A DNA stretch of 64,000 bases. It comes from Xenorhabdus szentirmaii DSM 16338 (lineage in GTDB: Bacteria > Pseudomonadota > Gammaproteobacteria > Enterobacterales > Enterobacteriaceae). Of this stretch, positions 47,002 to 56,082 are shown in pieces. The notes beneath the pieces are model-generated. The model was not told where the DNA came from, made no database searches, and saw nothing but the letters and a program-made list of their open reading frames with translations. How positions within the stretch are numbered: the stretch's first letter is position 1; the number at the start of each line of letters is the position of its first letter. The stretch lies in NCBI RefSeq assembly GCF_002632585.1, contig NZ_NIBV01000002.1, positions 1,692,561-1,756,560 on the forward strand, given 5' to 3'. The translations under genes were made by a program, and so were the position numbers.

Positions 47002-48237
47002 ATGGCATTAAACCGTCAAGAACACCTGTTTTTACTGGCCATGGCAATTGGTAGTATAGGCGGAGGAATTTGGCGCCCTATAGCAATCTTTTATTTAGTC
47101 TTAGTACAAGGGTTAAATATTGTAGATGTTGGGCTGGCTATGACGATAGGTGCGATGATCGCATTACTTATTACTGGTTATCCAGCAGGCCTATTAGCTG
47201 ACAGATTAGGGCCAGCTAACTCAACGCTGGTAGGTAGTTTACTGCGATTTAGTGCATTCCCTTGGATGCTGGTTGTTTCAACACCCTGGCAAGTTGCTGT
47301 CATCGTCATGTGTGTTTCCATCGGTGAACGTATTTACTGGTGTGCCAATCCTGCTGCAATAAGGGTCCTATTCCCTATTAAAAATACTCAAATGAATATT
47401 TTTGCCACCATAAATAGTTGTAGAAATATTGGATTAGGTTTTGGCGCATTATTGTCTCTATTTTTTATTGATAAAAATGGAATATCTAATATCATCGTTA
47501 ATTTGATTATTTGGGGAAACACTTTTGGTTATTTTATATCTGGATTTATTATTTTTATAATAACTAAAAAAGCTATTAAGGGATCTAATCAAATCACTCC
47601 AAATAAAATACAATCACATAAAGACGTTACTCTTTCCTTTTCTATTCTGAAAGATATAAAATATCTTATTTTCGTTTTTTTGATTGGTATATTTCTGTTG
47701 GCAGGAAAAAGCATTGAGCTTGTGCTGCCCTATTACTTTCTTATTGAGCGCGATTTACCCTCTTGGTTTGCAGCTTTTGTGTTTACTGGCCTTTGTTTTG
47801 GTATTCCTTGCTTTCAGCAAGTTGCGTTAAAACTGGGTGACAAACTGGGATGCCTGAAATCTTTAGCATGGTCTGGGTTTTTACAAATGATTGCCTATAG
47901 CATTATTTTGTTTATTCACGGTGAATTTATATTACAATTTATCTTAATTTTTATTGTAACTATACTGCTTAGCCTTGCTGAAGCCATTCTCGGAGCACAA
48001 CTAGGAATTGCCATTTTAATTTTTTCTCGGTCTGGTTATGAAGGGCGTTATTCTGCTGTTCTTCAGTTTGCGTTCGGAGGAGCCACTGTAATATCCCCTT
48101 GGTTATTTACCCAGTTTATCAGTTTTTCCAGCACATTTTTGTGGATTAATATCATATTATATGTTGCTTTAGCAGGCATTGGATTTATTTTTCTCGAAAA
48201 ATATTACAATACAGGTAATGGCCTAATAAAGAAATAA
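47002..48237 (+). CDS. MFS transporter, probable product exporter
   Basis: 411 residues with 12 predicted helices and the MFS loop 2-3 motif GYPAGLLADRLGPAN. N-terminal IGSIGGGIWRPIAIFYLV. Last gene of the plus-strand operon, 70 bp after the kinase. By position it should export the nucleoside and give self-protection. A modest hairpin follows. Confidence 0.82.
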   Translation: MALNRQEHLFLLAMAIGSIGGGIWRPIAIFYLVLVQGLNIVDVGLAMTIGAMIALLITGYPAGLLADRLGPANSTLVGSLLRFSAFPWMLVVSTPWQVAVIVMCVSIGERIYWCANPAAIRVLFPIKNTQMNIFATINSCRNIGLGFGALLSLFFIDKNGISNIIVNLIIWGNTFGYFISGFIIFIITKKAIKGSNQITPNKIQSHKDVTLSFSILKDIKYLIFVFLIGIFLLAGKSIELVLPYYFLIERDLPSWFAAFVFTGLCFGIPCFQQVALKLGDKLGCLKSLAWSGFLQMIAYSIILFIHGEFILQFILIFIVTILLSLAEAILGAQLGIAILIFSRSGYEGRYSAVLQFAFGGATVISPWLFTQFISFSSTFLWINIILYVALAGIGFIFLEKYYNTGNGLIKK

Positions 48238-48243
48238 CAAAAT

Positions 48244-48272
48244 AAGCTTGGAGAGAGTTTCATCTTCAAGCT
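48244..48272. terminator. Possible bidirectional terminator between convergent operons
   Basis: AGCTTG and CAAGCT pair across a 16-base spacer just after the MFS stop, in the 85-bp gap where the two operons meet. Weak stem and no strong T-run. Confidence 0.3.
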
Positions 48273-48322
48273 ATTAATATATCCTATAATTCTTATTCTC
48301 AGTATGTTTTTAGACTCTGACA

Positions 48323-49657
48323 TCAGCCGTTTTTTATATCATGGTTGACGAAACTTATATAATGTCGATTAGAAACTTGACTGAGCAATTCAGCGACAAT
48401 ACTTCCAAGTAATTTTTCCTGACACAATGGTCGGTAAATAAGTGCATTGATGCCTTCAGAAGGTACTCCCAATACGATCATCTGGTCATTCACTTCAATT
48501 TCAACCACTTTTTGTTGTTTTTCATTGCCATCCAACACAGTAATATCTTGGCCTGAATAATTCTGGATCATATCACGCCAAATGATTTCAACTTGGGAAG
48601 GATCAATGTCCGCAACAAATGCGCTATTTTCCTGAATGGCCCGATTAAATAAATAATCAGGAAACAGAGGCACTGCACGACTGAGACCCAACCCGGACGC
48701 ATGGCGCGGATTAATTTCTGTTGCAAAAAATTCACTGCCTGTCCATATCCCATCAAGGCTGAATATTCCTCTATAACCGACTTCCTCTGCCAGTTTTTCT
48801 CCCACCAAGCGGGTATGACTGCGCATAATTTCGCTATGTTTTCCTGGCCGCCAACGATTCGATGAACCACAAAACAAAAGTTGATTGGTTGATTTTTCAA
48901 AAACTGTCAATATTTCTATCGGATCAAAAACAGCAACACCTTTAGGCAAAACCATCGCCATAATACTGCATGGAATTCCTTGTATAAATTCAGCCATACG
49001 AAGTTTTTCAGTTTGATCGTGGAATTTATCCAACGCCTCAGCAAGCTCATGATGATCCTTAACCCAAGACAAGCCTTCTGAACCTGCATGAAATGACTTT
49101 GAACTGTCGGCAGCCAATATAACACCTTTCCCTTTATTAAGAAGACAAAATGCAGCCAAGGCATCATTAAAGTCAGGTGCAATGATTTTATAAGGTGGTG
49201 TATTAATTCCCCATCGACGAAAATTGCCATCAATATAGGTCTTATCTTCAAATTTTGCCCATTCTGGCCTTTGCCTGCCATAAACAGGCCGATCAGCTAA
49301 TGAAGAAAATTCGCACCTTATTCCCCCTAAGAAAGTGATATTTTTTCCTGGATCAATTTTATCCAACCAGTGTTTAATACAAATAAATTCTTTTTGCAAT
49401 AACGTTTGCAGTGGATGTTTTTCAATATTAACAATATGCCAACACAATACCCCTTCAGGCCGCCATATTTCCTCTGATACGGATATTAATGCTTTTATTT
49501 TGGCACCACATATTTGCAGTTCGAACATCAAACTTTTCAACGAATTCAAACTATCTGAACAATCAATCAACAAACCAACTTCATGATCTTGCCAGTACTC
49601 TTTCAAATGTTTTTTTATTTCTGTAAACCAACTATTTGATACCCGTTGCCCTGTCAT
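48323..49657 (-). CDS. ATP-grasp ligase 1 of the nucleoside cluster
   Basis: 444 residues. ATP-grasp core: GKGVILAADSSKSFHAG (phosphate loop region), MAEFIQGIPCSIMAM (adenine side) and the metal motif ATEINPRHASGLG. The N-terminal 130 residues form a pre-ATP-grasp domain. Such enzymes join a carboxylate to an amine via acyl phosphate; NikS/PolG couples the amino-nucleoside to a peptidyl acid. It is the last gene of the minus-strand operon. Confidence 0.8.
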   Translation of the reverse strand: MTGQRVSNSWFTEIKKHLKEYWQDHEVGLLIDCSDSLNSLKSLMFELQICGAKIKALISVSEEIWRPEGVLCWHIVNIEKHPLQTLLQKEFICIKHWLDKIDPGKNITFLGGIRCEFSSLADRPVYGRQRPEWAKFEDKTYIDGNFRRWGINTPPYKIIAPDFNDALAAFCLLNKGKGVILAADSSKSFHAGSEGLSWVKDHHELAEALDKFHDQTEKLRMAEFIQGIPCSIMAMVLPKGVAVFDPIEILTVFEKSTNQLLFCGSSNRWRPGKHSEIMRSHTRLVGEKLAEEVGYRGIFSLDGIWTGSEFFATEINPRHASGLGLSRAVPLFPDYLFNRAIQENSAFVADIDPSQVEIIWRDMIQNYSGQDITVLDGNEKQQKVVEIEVNDQMIVLGVPSEGINALIYRPLCQEKLLGSIVAELLSQVSNRHYISFVNHDIKNG

Positions 49658-49757
49658 TTAGTTTCCCCATAAGACATGAAAATAAAATATAATTTTTATC
49701 TTTCAAGTTGGTATTTTTTCGACTATGTCATATCATGTAAAAACTATCAGGCTTTCC

Positions 49758-50999
49758 CTAATGATTTGATTTACTCTCTTCATTTTCCCAAATTACATTA
49801 GTTTTCCACCAAGCATCAACTTCAGTAATAACCTCAGCCGGATCACGATCAACCGCCTGCAATGCAAATGCCTTGGCGATATGATCTGAAATCGAACCAG
49901 GAGCCTGATAATGTCTGCCTGTGCTCGCCATTAATTGATAATCCACAATGCCAGAAACTGGGCAACTGCTTGGAGCATAACGAAATACCCCTTCTTTGGG
50001 AGGAAACCAGGCAAACCCTGCCATCATCTTAGGCTGAATATGTTGATAAGTTTCCTGAGCACGCAGCCCTGCCTGACCAAATAGTGTTTCTTTATACAAA
50101 TTCAAGCCAAATGCCATTTCATATACAGGTACATGCCCTGCTCCGCCGGGGCGGCAAGCAATCTCACACATTACAAGACGATGTGTTTTTTCACAAAAGA
50201 ACGCCTCTGCATGAAATGCCGTAGTATCCGGTGTTGGCGGCAAACTCATAATCACCTGTGACATGAGCCCAGATAATTTTGTTGTTAACGGATTATCTGA
50301 CAATAGCATCCAACTGAGCAGCGCAGAGTCACCGTTAACGGCCGAAAAATTAGCGGTTGTATGTGAAGGCCAACAGTGCAGCATTTCACCGTTTCTCATC
50401 AGCCCATCAATCGTGAAAAATTCTCCTTCAATCCATTCTTCAACAAGATAACCTGATTTTAATAACTCAAAATTAATATCCTGCAACTGTGCGGCATGGT
50501 GAATGATCTGCACACCGACTGATCCCCCACCATCAACCGGTTTAATAACGATAGGAAAACCACACTCATCAACAAATTTTTCTACTGATTTCCTGTCAGT
50601 CACTTGTCGCATTTTAGCAACCGGGATCTTATTCTTCTTCAAAAGAGATTTCATTATCCACTTATTTCTATAAGCCAGGGCTGATATTTCGTTCTGCCCC
50701 ATTAACCCCGTTTTTTCACGCAATTTTGCAGCCCGTAAAACATCAATCTCTGTTGCCGAAACAATACGATCAATTTGCTTTTCTTCTATTAATTTAAGAA
50801 TGAGATTATTAACTAAAGGTGAATCATAATCTTCAACAGGATAAATTCCTTTAATATTACCATATACTTTATTAAGAGATTTTTCCAAGGGGTATAATAA
50901 TGTCTTGGGTGTTACAAGAAAAATGTCAATTTCAGCTTCAGAAAACCATAATGCCATCTTCTCTATAATAGGACGACGATTAAGAACCAGTACTCTCAT
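49758..50999 (-). CDS. ATP-grasp ligase 2 of the nucleoside cluster
   Basis: 413 residues from ATG 50999 (AGGAAA upstream); the longer open frame to 51164 only overlaps the next gene. GFPIVIKPVDGGGSVGV, YLVEEWIEGEFFTIDG and MCEIACRPGGAG are the ATP-grasp core motifs. It resembles BacD-type amino-acid or dipeptide ligases. Two ligases in one operon suggest two amide bonds, one perhaps to the guanidino acid. Confidence 0.82.
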   Translation of the reverse strand: MRVLVLNRRPIIEKMALWFSEAEIDIFLVTPKTLLYPLEKSLNKVYGNIKGIYPVEDYDSPLVNNLILKLIEEKQIDRIVSATEIDVLRAAKLREKTGLMGQNEISALAYRNKWIMKSLLKKNKIPVAKMRQVTDRKSVEKFVDECGFPIVIKPVDGGGSVGVQIIHHAAQLQDINFELLKSGYLVEEWIEGEFFTIDGLMRNGEMLHCWPSHTTANFSAVNGDSALLSWMLLSDNPLTTKLSGLMSQVIMSLPPTPDTTAFHAEAFFCEKTHRLVMCEIACRPGGAGHVPVYEMAFGLNLYKETLFGQAGLRAQETYQHIQPKMMAGFAWFPPKEGVFRYAPSSCPVSGIVDYQLMASTGRHYQAPGSISDHIAKAFALQAVDRDPAEVITEVDAWWKTNVIWENEESKSNH

Positions 51000-51048
51000 T
51001 ATATTTTCCTGCCGTAATTTGATGACACGAAAAATGTTATCCTTATGA

Positions 51049-52932
51049 CTATTTAGGTAAGCAAGCCAGACGGATGCGGAGAAAAGCAATATCAAAACCA
51101 GATACAGCGATAACTCGAATACTATGTAAATCACATCCCTGATTTTCATCCAATGTAAATTCAAACCTTATGATATTATTATGTTTCAATTCTGCTGTTT
51201 TTATTTCAGAAACAAAACACTGCCCCGTGGATTTATCATATCCACGAAGTTCCAAATGCACTCGCTGAGAAATGGGATGAACAATATGAGAAGTATGGAG
51301 ACGAATTTTTACAGTCATCCTTTCTCCTTGCCGAGCAACCCATTTTTCTGTCAAATATTCCAGGCGAATACCACCATAACGGTAGGCCGCAAGCGGACCA
51401 CAAACCCGACACATATAAGTTTCACTACATCCCGTTATTCCTCCTATTTGACCAAATGAAGAAACTTCCATTAATGTTCCACATCGCCGGCACGGTTCAA
51501 CTATTTTTAATTCATTCATCAATTGATCGTAATGCAGCAAATCAAAGACATCAAAATCTTCACGCCCCTCATGTAATAGGGATACCAAAATTTTTTCCCA
51601 TTGAGTCATCAATAGTTGGATAAGTCCGTTATTTCGCACAAGCGCTTTCTTATCCTCCTGAAGATAAGAAACCTCATATTTTTTCAGAGAAAAAAGAGCC
51701 AACCTTTCAATATTGATCAGTTTTTCTCGCAAACAGGATAATTTATCTGCTACCGTTTCACCTAGCCATGCATCAATTGAACGTAATAATCGATAACCAT
51801 AAATTCCTTCCTCCAATACTTTTTTAATCCCTATCATAATCTGACGGTTTGATTCTGGTTCAACATGTTCATGCAGGCTTTCTGGCAAGGATGGATTTTC
51901 ATCTTGCAATGATAATTGCAAGGTTGGATCGCCAATTAATGCAAAAGTAAAAGGTTGTCCAAGCTCAGCACAAGCATCATTCAATGATGCCACAATTTGC
52001 CCAAGCGGCATTTTTCCTTTCGCCATTTTTCTGAATAATGACAGAAAGTGATCCGGAGCAATCAATGGGCGAATTGGCGCTAAAACAGCGGCTGGCCACC
52101 CTTCTGTCAATGCCAGGATCATGGATACCGGAGAGGGATAAAGTTCTCCAGCCATATTAAAGCCATTGCAACATATATAATTAATGGCATAAGCACGAAT
52201 ATCTGCCCCATAAAATACCTGAGTTTTTCCATGTGCTCGTTTGCATCGCCGAGTCAGACGTGAACATCCACATTCAGGCATCAGAGGAAATTCTGTTTCT
52301 TCAAGCAATCCACAAACAGTTAATGAAGGCAGTTTCGCATGACTTCCTTCACCATGGCTTCTAATCGTTTTTAGCATAGCGGGTTGTGAGAGTAATTTTA
52401 CTAATTTTTCTGGCTGACTCTCATCGCTTGTATATTTATGTTTCGGTGCATCAATAAGAAATTCATTCTGTTCTAATAAAGCGGGTTTTAATAATGATTT
52501 GGCAATTAAATAGCTAAGACCAGAGAGAGTTCTCCCACACAAAAAACCGATATTTTTGCCAGAATTAGAGGATATTTCTAGTGCATTGGCAACAAACCCC
52601 ACTTTCAGCTCATGTGCCAAGGTAATAAAAATAATATTTTTTTCTCTGACTTCTTTTAATAACAAAGTGACATTATCAATGTCATTGACTGAAATAATGA
52701 AATACCCCATGACCTTTGCATATAATAAAGCCATAGAATATGTATTGATCCCAACATTAATTATCACAACATCCTGATTGTCACTGCTACGAAGTTCTTT
52801 CGCATACATTTCTTCTATAACTTTACGCCAGCGAACTTCCTGAGCGATATTTTCTGGCCGGATAATAGGGATACCCAAGTCAGAAGCAACCGCATCATTA
52901 TATTCAGAAAGTGTATTCAACCAATTTATCAT
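51049..52932 (-). CDS. Caspase/gingipain-like (clan CD) protein with zinc ribbon
   Basis: 627 residues. Residues about 55-340 have a caspase-haemoglobinase-like pattern: IRSHGEGSHAKL (His193), YAINYICCNGFNMAGE (Cys254/Cys255), WPAAVLAPIRP and TFALIGDPTLQL, the last typical of gingipain-type (C25) and CHAT proteases. A helical part follows, then a zinc ribbon (Cys481, Cys484, Cys508, Cys511; PCRRCGTLMEV and YMCRVCG) and a beta-rich C-terminus like those after C25 domains. No signal peptide, so it acts inside the cell. A protease of this kind is not part of known nucleoside pathways. Its substrate could be the LigA-like small protein of the same operon. Confidence 0.6.
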   Translation of the reverse strand: MINWLNTLSEYNDAVASDLGIPIIRPENIAQEVRWRKVIEEMYAKELRSSDNQDVVIINVGINTYSMALLYAKVMGYFIISVNDIDNVTLLLKEVREKNIIFITLAHELKVGFVANALEISSNSGKNIGFLCGRTLSGLSYLIAKSLLKPALLEQNEFLIDAPKHKYTSDESQPEKLVKLLSQPAMLKTIRSHGEGSHAKLPSLTVCGLLEETEFPLMPECGCSRLTRRCKRAHGKTQVFYGADIRAYAINYICCNGFNMAGELYPSPVSMILALTEGWPAAVLAPIRPLIAPDHFLSLFRKMAKGKMPLGQIVASLNDACAELGQPFTFALIGDPTLQLSLQDENPSLPESLHEHVEPESNRQIMIGIKKVLEEGIYGYRLLRSIDAWLGETVADKLSCLREKLINIERLALFSLKKYEVSYLQEDKKALVRNNGLIQLLMTQWEKILVSLLHEGREDFDVFDLLHYDQLMNELKIVEPCRRCGTLMEVSSFGQIGGITGCSETYMCRVCGPLAAYRYGGIRLEYLTEKWVARQGERMTVKIRLHTSHIVHPISQRVHLELRGYDKSTGQCFVSEIKTAELKHNNIIRFEFTLDENQGCDLHSIRVIAVSGFDIAFLRIRLACLPK

Positions 52933-53013
52933 GTAACTATACCTAACCGTTTAATAGTATTATTAGCCAACAGTTAAATGTTCATTATTTGGGGCAACAC
53001 TTTGAAATTGACC

Positions 53014-53679
53014 TCAGCTCGCAGGCGTATCCCAAAACCATACCTGCAACACTTTTCTTACTGTCTGCATGTCGCTAGGAATAGGTGTAACCGCATGCCA
53101 GGCTGAATCTGTTCTGCGAATAAGTACCGATGTATTTTTTCTCGGTGCAATTTCTACTACAACATCCTTTGGATCTGCAGAACGCAATAATTGTAAACAC
53201 CCTCCCATTTCAGGCACCCAATTGTCCGTTAAGTACATTAAATGCGTTACTATTTTGTGCGGTTTATCTACATGAGGCTGAAAAAATGAACCAGGGCCGA
53301 ATTCCCAAAAATGTGCCTGAAATTGCAATTTTCTGACATCATATTCACTGATCTCACTAATACATTCGGTATAATCATCTGATAAAAGATCACTTGCAAT
53401 TGATAGCCAAATATCAGGAAGCTCATCAGGCATGTAAGGTTCTTTTACTCCCAATTCCAGAAGAGGCCGAGTTTTTACATTATGTTGATACCATTCTTGA
53501 GATCCTTTCTTACCAAGTGCTTCAGCAAGTTTACGCTGCGAATGATAAGTCCAGTGGTCAACCGGAAAATCATCATCAGAAATCATTTGCTTAAACGTAT
53601 TATCGCAAATTGCCCAAGGTGAAGGATCATCATTGAGCTTCATATTTTTTAATGCATCCAGATTCAGAATATTAGCCAT
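53014..53679 (-). CDS. 2OG-Fe(II) oxygenase, paralogue 3
   Basis: 221 residues. SFFQPHVDKPHKIVTHLMYL holds His136 and Asp138; DSAWHAVTPI holds His195. GGCLQLLRSADPKDVV matches paralogue 2 (GGCLRILHSDDSQDIY), so this gene belongs to the same family as the two on the plus strand although it is 10 kb away and on the other strand. It supports both operons being one cluster. Confidence 0.8.
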   Translation of the reverse strand: MANILNLDALKNMKLNDDPSPWAICDNTFKQMISDDDFPVDHWTYHSQRKLAEALGKKGSQEWYQHNVKTRPLLELGVKEPYMPDELPDIWLSIASDLLSDDYTECISEISEYDVRKLQFQAHFWEFGPGSFFQPHVDKPHKIVTHLMYLTDNWVPEMGGCLQLLRSADPKDVVVEIAPRKNTSVLIRRTDSAWHAVTPIPSDMQTVRKVLQVWFWDTPAS

Positions 53680-53722
53680 TTAATATATCTCCAATATAAT
53701 CGCAGATTAATTTTTTACATAT

Positions 53723-54658
53723 TCAATCCAGAGATAAACGCCGCCCAAGAATATAATCAATCGTTTGTTTCTGGAGTAATGATGGATGAAGTTCAGTTAA
53801 AGAAATTAATTGCTCAGAATGTCTCATTCCAACCAAAACAGAAATAATATCCTTATTTGACAATATGACTTCTAGCGCCAATACAGATGGAGAACGATTT
53901 AATTGTTGTGCCGCATATATCAATCGTTCAATAATCTTTTTTGTATGCGCATTACGGTAACCAAGCCCCTTATAACCTGACAAAGGATGTGTTCGAGGAA
54001 CATCCAGCACAGAGCGGTAACGCCCACTCAACAACCCACGGGCCAAAGGAAGTGCTGCAAGCAAACCAAGCTGGCATGTACTAAGGGAAGAACGTATCTC
54101 TTCATAACTCTGGTAATTCAATATATTGACGGGATTTTGTATACTAGTAGGCAATATTCCCCCCATTGCCCGAGCTATATTGCAATAATGTTCTATTTCT
54201 GAAGATCTAACGTTACAAATACCATAACTTCGAATTTTCCCTTCTTTTACCCATAATTGAAAGGTAGAAATAGTTTCTTCAATAGGTGTTGACGGATCAG
54301 GTGCATGTAGCTGGTATAAATCGATATAGTCCGTTTTCAGGCGCTTAAGGCTATTGTGTAGGCTTCGTGTCATGGCTGCCCGGCCCGCACCTTTTGCCTC
54401 TTCATCATGACCAAATTTTGTCGCAATAACAACACGATGCCGACGGCCATACACTGCATCACCTAATGCACTTTCACTTTCACCTTTACCATAAATATCG
54501 GCAGTATCAAAAAAATTAACGCCAAAATCTAATGCCGTAGAAACGATACGCATAACATCTTTTCTACTGGCGCTCACACCAAAATGACTTCCACCAACAG
54601 CCAAGCGAGATACCCGCAACCCTATGGTTTCCAAGAAATGGGAATTGAAATCAATCAT
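53723..54658 (-). CDS. Aldo/keto reductase
   Basis: 311 residues, TIM-barrel AKR. The catalytic tetrad is visible: Asp51 and Tyr56 in NFFDTADIYGKGESE, Lys81 in VIATKFGHD, His118 in YQLHAPDPS. NADPH-dependent reduction of a carbonyl or the reverse; in this cluster it may act on a keto or aldehyde sugar. Its start shares one base with the stop of the LigA-like gene (TAATG), so translation is coupled. Confidence 0.85.
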   Translation of the reverse strand: MIDFNSHFLETIGLRVSRLAVGGSHFGVSASRKDVMRIVSTALDFGVNFFDTADIYGKGESESALGDAVYGRRHRVVIATKFGHDEEAKGAGRAAMTRSLHNSLKRLKTDYIDLYQLHAPDPSTPIEETISTFQLWVKEGKIRSYGICNVRSSEIEHYCNIARAMGGILPTSIQNPVNILNYQSYEEIRSSLSTCQLGLLAALPLARGLLSGRYRSVLDVPRTHPLSGYKGLGYRNAHTKKIIERLIYAAQQLNRSPSVLALEVILSNKDIISVLVGMRHSEQLISLTELHPSLLQKQTIDYILGRRLSLD

Positions 54659-54873
54659 TACCAGCTAACTCTCATTTGCTGGATGTGCCTATCCGCTAAC
54701 CCTTCATTGATCAAAGCATCTATATTACCCTCTGAAAGTGCACGGTATTGTGATGGGGTCAATTGATATTCTTGCATTACTTTTTCAGGTTCGTTTTCCC
54801 AACATAGCTGTACTTCAGGTTTAGAGATTAAATCATCAAGTAAATCATTCACATCTTTCATTTTATTTGGCAT
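54658..54873 (-). CDS. Small LigA-like protein
   Basis: 71 residues from ATG 54873 (GAGAAA upstream): MPNKMKDVNDLLDDLISKPE, then EPEKVMQEYQLTPSQYRALS, GNIDALINEGLADRHI and the end QQMRVSW. It fits the LigA-subunit fold of LigAB ring-cleaving dioxygenases (a small all-helical domain with the L-x-P-x-E/Q-x-x-AL-x-x-G motif), but no LigB partner is near. Stand-alone LigA-like domains occur in natural-product clusters, where their role is unclear (carrier, scaffold or precursor peptide). First gene of the minus operon. Confidence 0.6.
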   Translation of the reverse strand: MPNKMKDVNDLLDDLISKPEVQLCWENEPEKVMQEYQLTPSQYRALSEGNIDALINEGLADRHIQQMRVSW

Positions 54874-55494
54874 AGTCGTTTTCTCATTGATTAATATAAA
54901 AACATTGTGGAAGTTCAATTCTTATCTCTATCCTATAGAGGATAAATAGTTTTTATAAAAAATTAAGAGAGCCTCTAAGTATTATCTTATTTAGATATAT
55001 TTTCAAAGCAGTAGCCATACTTCTTGCCTTACCGCTCGCGAGGCAAGGAATGCTACATGCACATTATTCCTCTCAATATTATAAAAAGCATATAATGTAT
55101 ATTACAAAAAAACTAAATTAACGACTTAACAAACATGTTTATCTGTTTTCTTAAGGTCTTATTTATTAACAATGAAGCTTAACTTTATAAAAAGCAATTA
55201 GATTTTTTTTATGGTCATTAACTAATGTGTTAATTAAGATAAAATCTATTAAACTTTAAAGAACTATGATGAAAACCTGAACATCCCTTCCTAATAGTTT
55301 CAACAACTTTAATAGATGAGGTTATTAGCCCTGTATGAGATATAAAATGACAGTACTATCACAGGCCACAAAGTGGCCTGAAAGATAACACGCTCTACGG
55401 AAGACCTGTAAAAATTAAAGGGAACATAAAAAGACTCTGTCAGTGGATAGTCAGACAAATTTCTTTTTACCCGCCCAGTCATTATCAAACATTA
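54874..55494. other. Upstream region of the minus-strand operon with two hairpins
   Basis: No gene. A composite hairpin lies at 55011-55056 (GTAGC...CTTGCCT / AGGCAAG...GCTAC), and a perfect hairpin CAGGCCAC-AAA-GTGGCCTG at 55362-55380. The second lies 115 bp past the grpB-like stop and could end that transcript. The promoter of the LigA-like operon must lie at the left. Confidence 0.5.
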
Positions 55495-56082
55495 TTACAG
55501 CAATCCCTTACTTTGAAATATACGTTGATAAATTTCATGTACAACTTGCTCTTTACGCTTATTATAATCCATTACTTGCTTGACATTATCTTTAGCCGTT
55601 ATCTTTGCCGCAATATATCGTTCACAATCTTCAGGATGTTCTTTGAGCCAATCACGAAACCAAATATGCCGGATATGCTCGGGGCAATCAAGGCCAAAAA
55701 CATGAAGATTAACTCTGGGTTTTGCCAGACGAAGGCAGCGGTGTTGATAAAAGCTTGGTTCACGAACCGTCAAAGTGTAACCAAGCCGCTCCAATGCCGG
55801 TACATATTTCTCTTCCTGAGTTGGATCTTCCACAATGAGGTCAATATCAATAACAGGCTTGGCAACCAGCCCAGGAACGGCTGTCGACCCCACGTGCTCA
55901 ATATTCAAGACAACATTGCCAAGTGTTTCTTTGATAACTGAAGAAACCTGTTGCCATATAACCACCCATTCAGGGTTATACTCGACAACATCAATCACCT
56001 CTGTCACCGGTTTACCCTGTACCCAAGGGTTTTCATTGGGATCAGGCTCAGGAAAGAAAATAATATCTTTAGCATTTATCAT
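55495..56082 (-). CDS. GrpB/UPF0157 family protein (nucleotidyltransferase fold)
   Basis: 195 residues from ATG 56082 (AAGGAG upstream; the longer frame to 56190 lacks one). VVEYNPEWVVIWQQVSSVIK, NIEHVGSTAVPGLVAKPVID and DIDLIVEDP are the GrpB hallmarks, with the nucleotidyltransferase Asp pair D-x-D. Some GrpB members are fused to coenzyme A enzymes or kinases; the reaction is not known. It separates the two biosynthetic loci and may be unrelated to them. Confidence 0.85.
   Translation of the reverse strand: MINAKDIIFFPEPDPNENPWVQGKPVTEVIDVVEYNPEWVVIWQQVSSVIKETLGNVVLNIEHVGSTAVPGLVAKPVIDIDLIVEDPTQEEKYVPALERLGYTLTVREPSFYQHRCLRLAKPRVNLHVFGLDCPEHIRHIWFRDWLKEHPEDCERYIAAKITAKDNVKQVMDYNKRKEQVVHEIYQRIFQSKGLL

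Noticed and set aside
51000..51164. N-terminal extension of ATP-grasp ligase 2 with a membrane-like segment
   Set aside because: It lies over the end of the caspase-like gene in another frame; ATG 50999 has a ribosome site and begins the typical ATP-grasp N-terminal fold.
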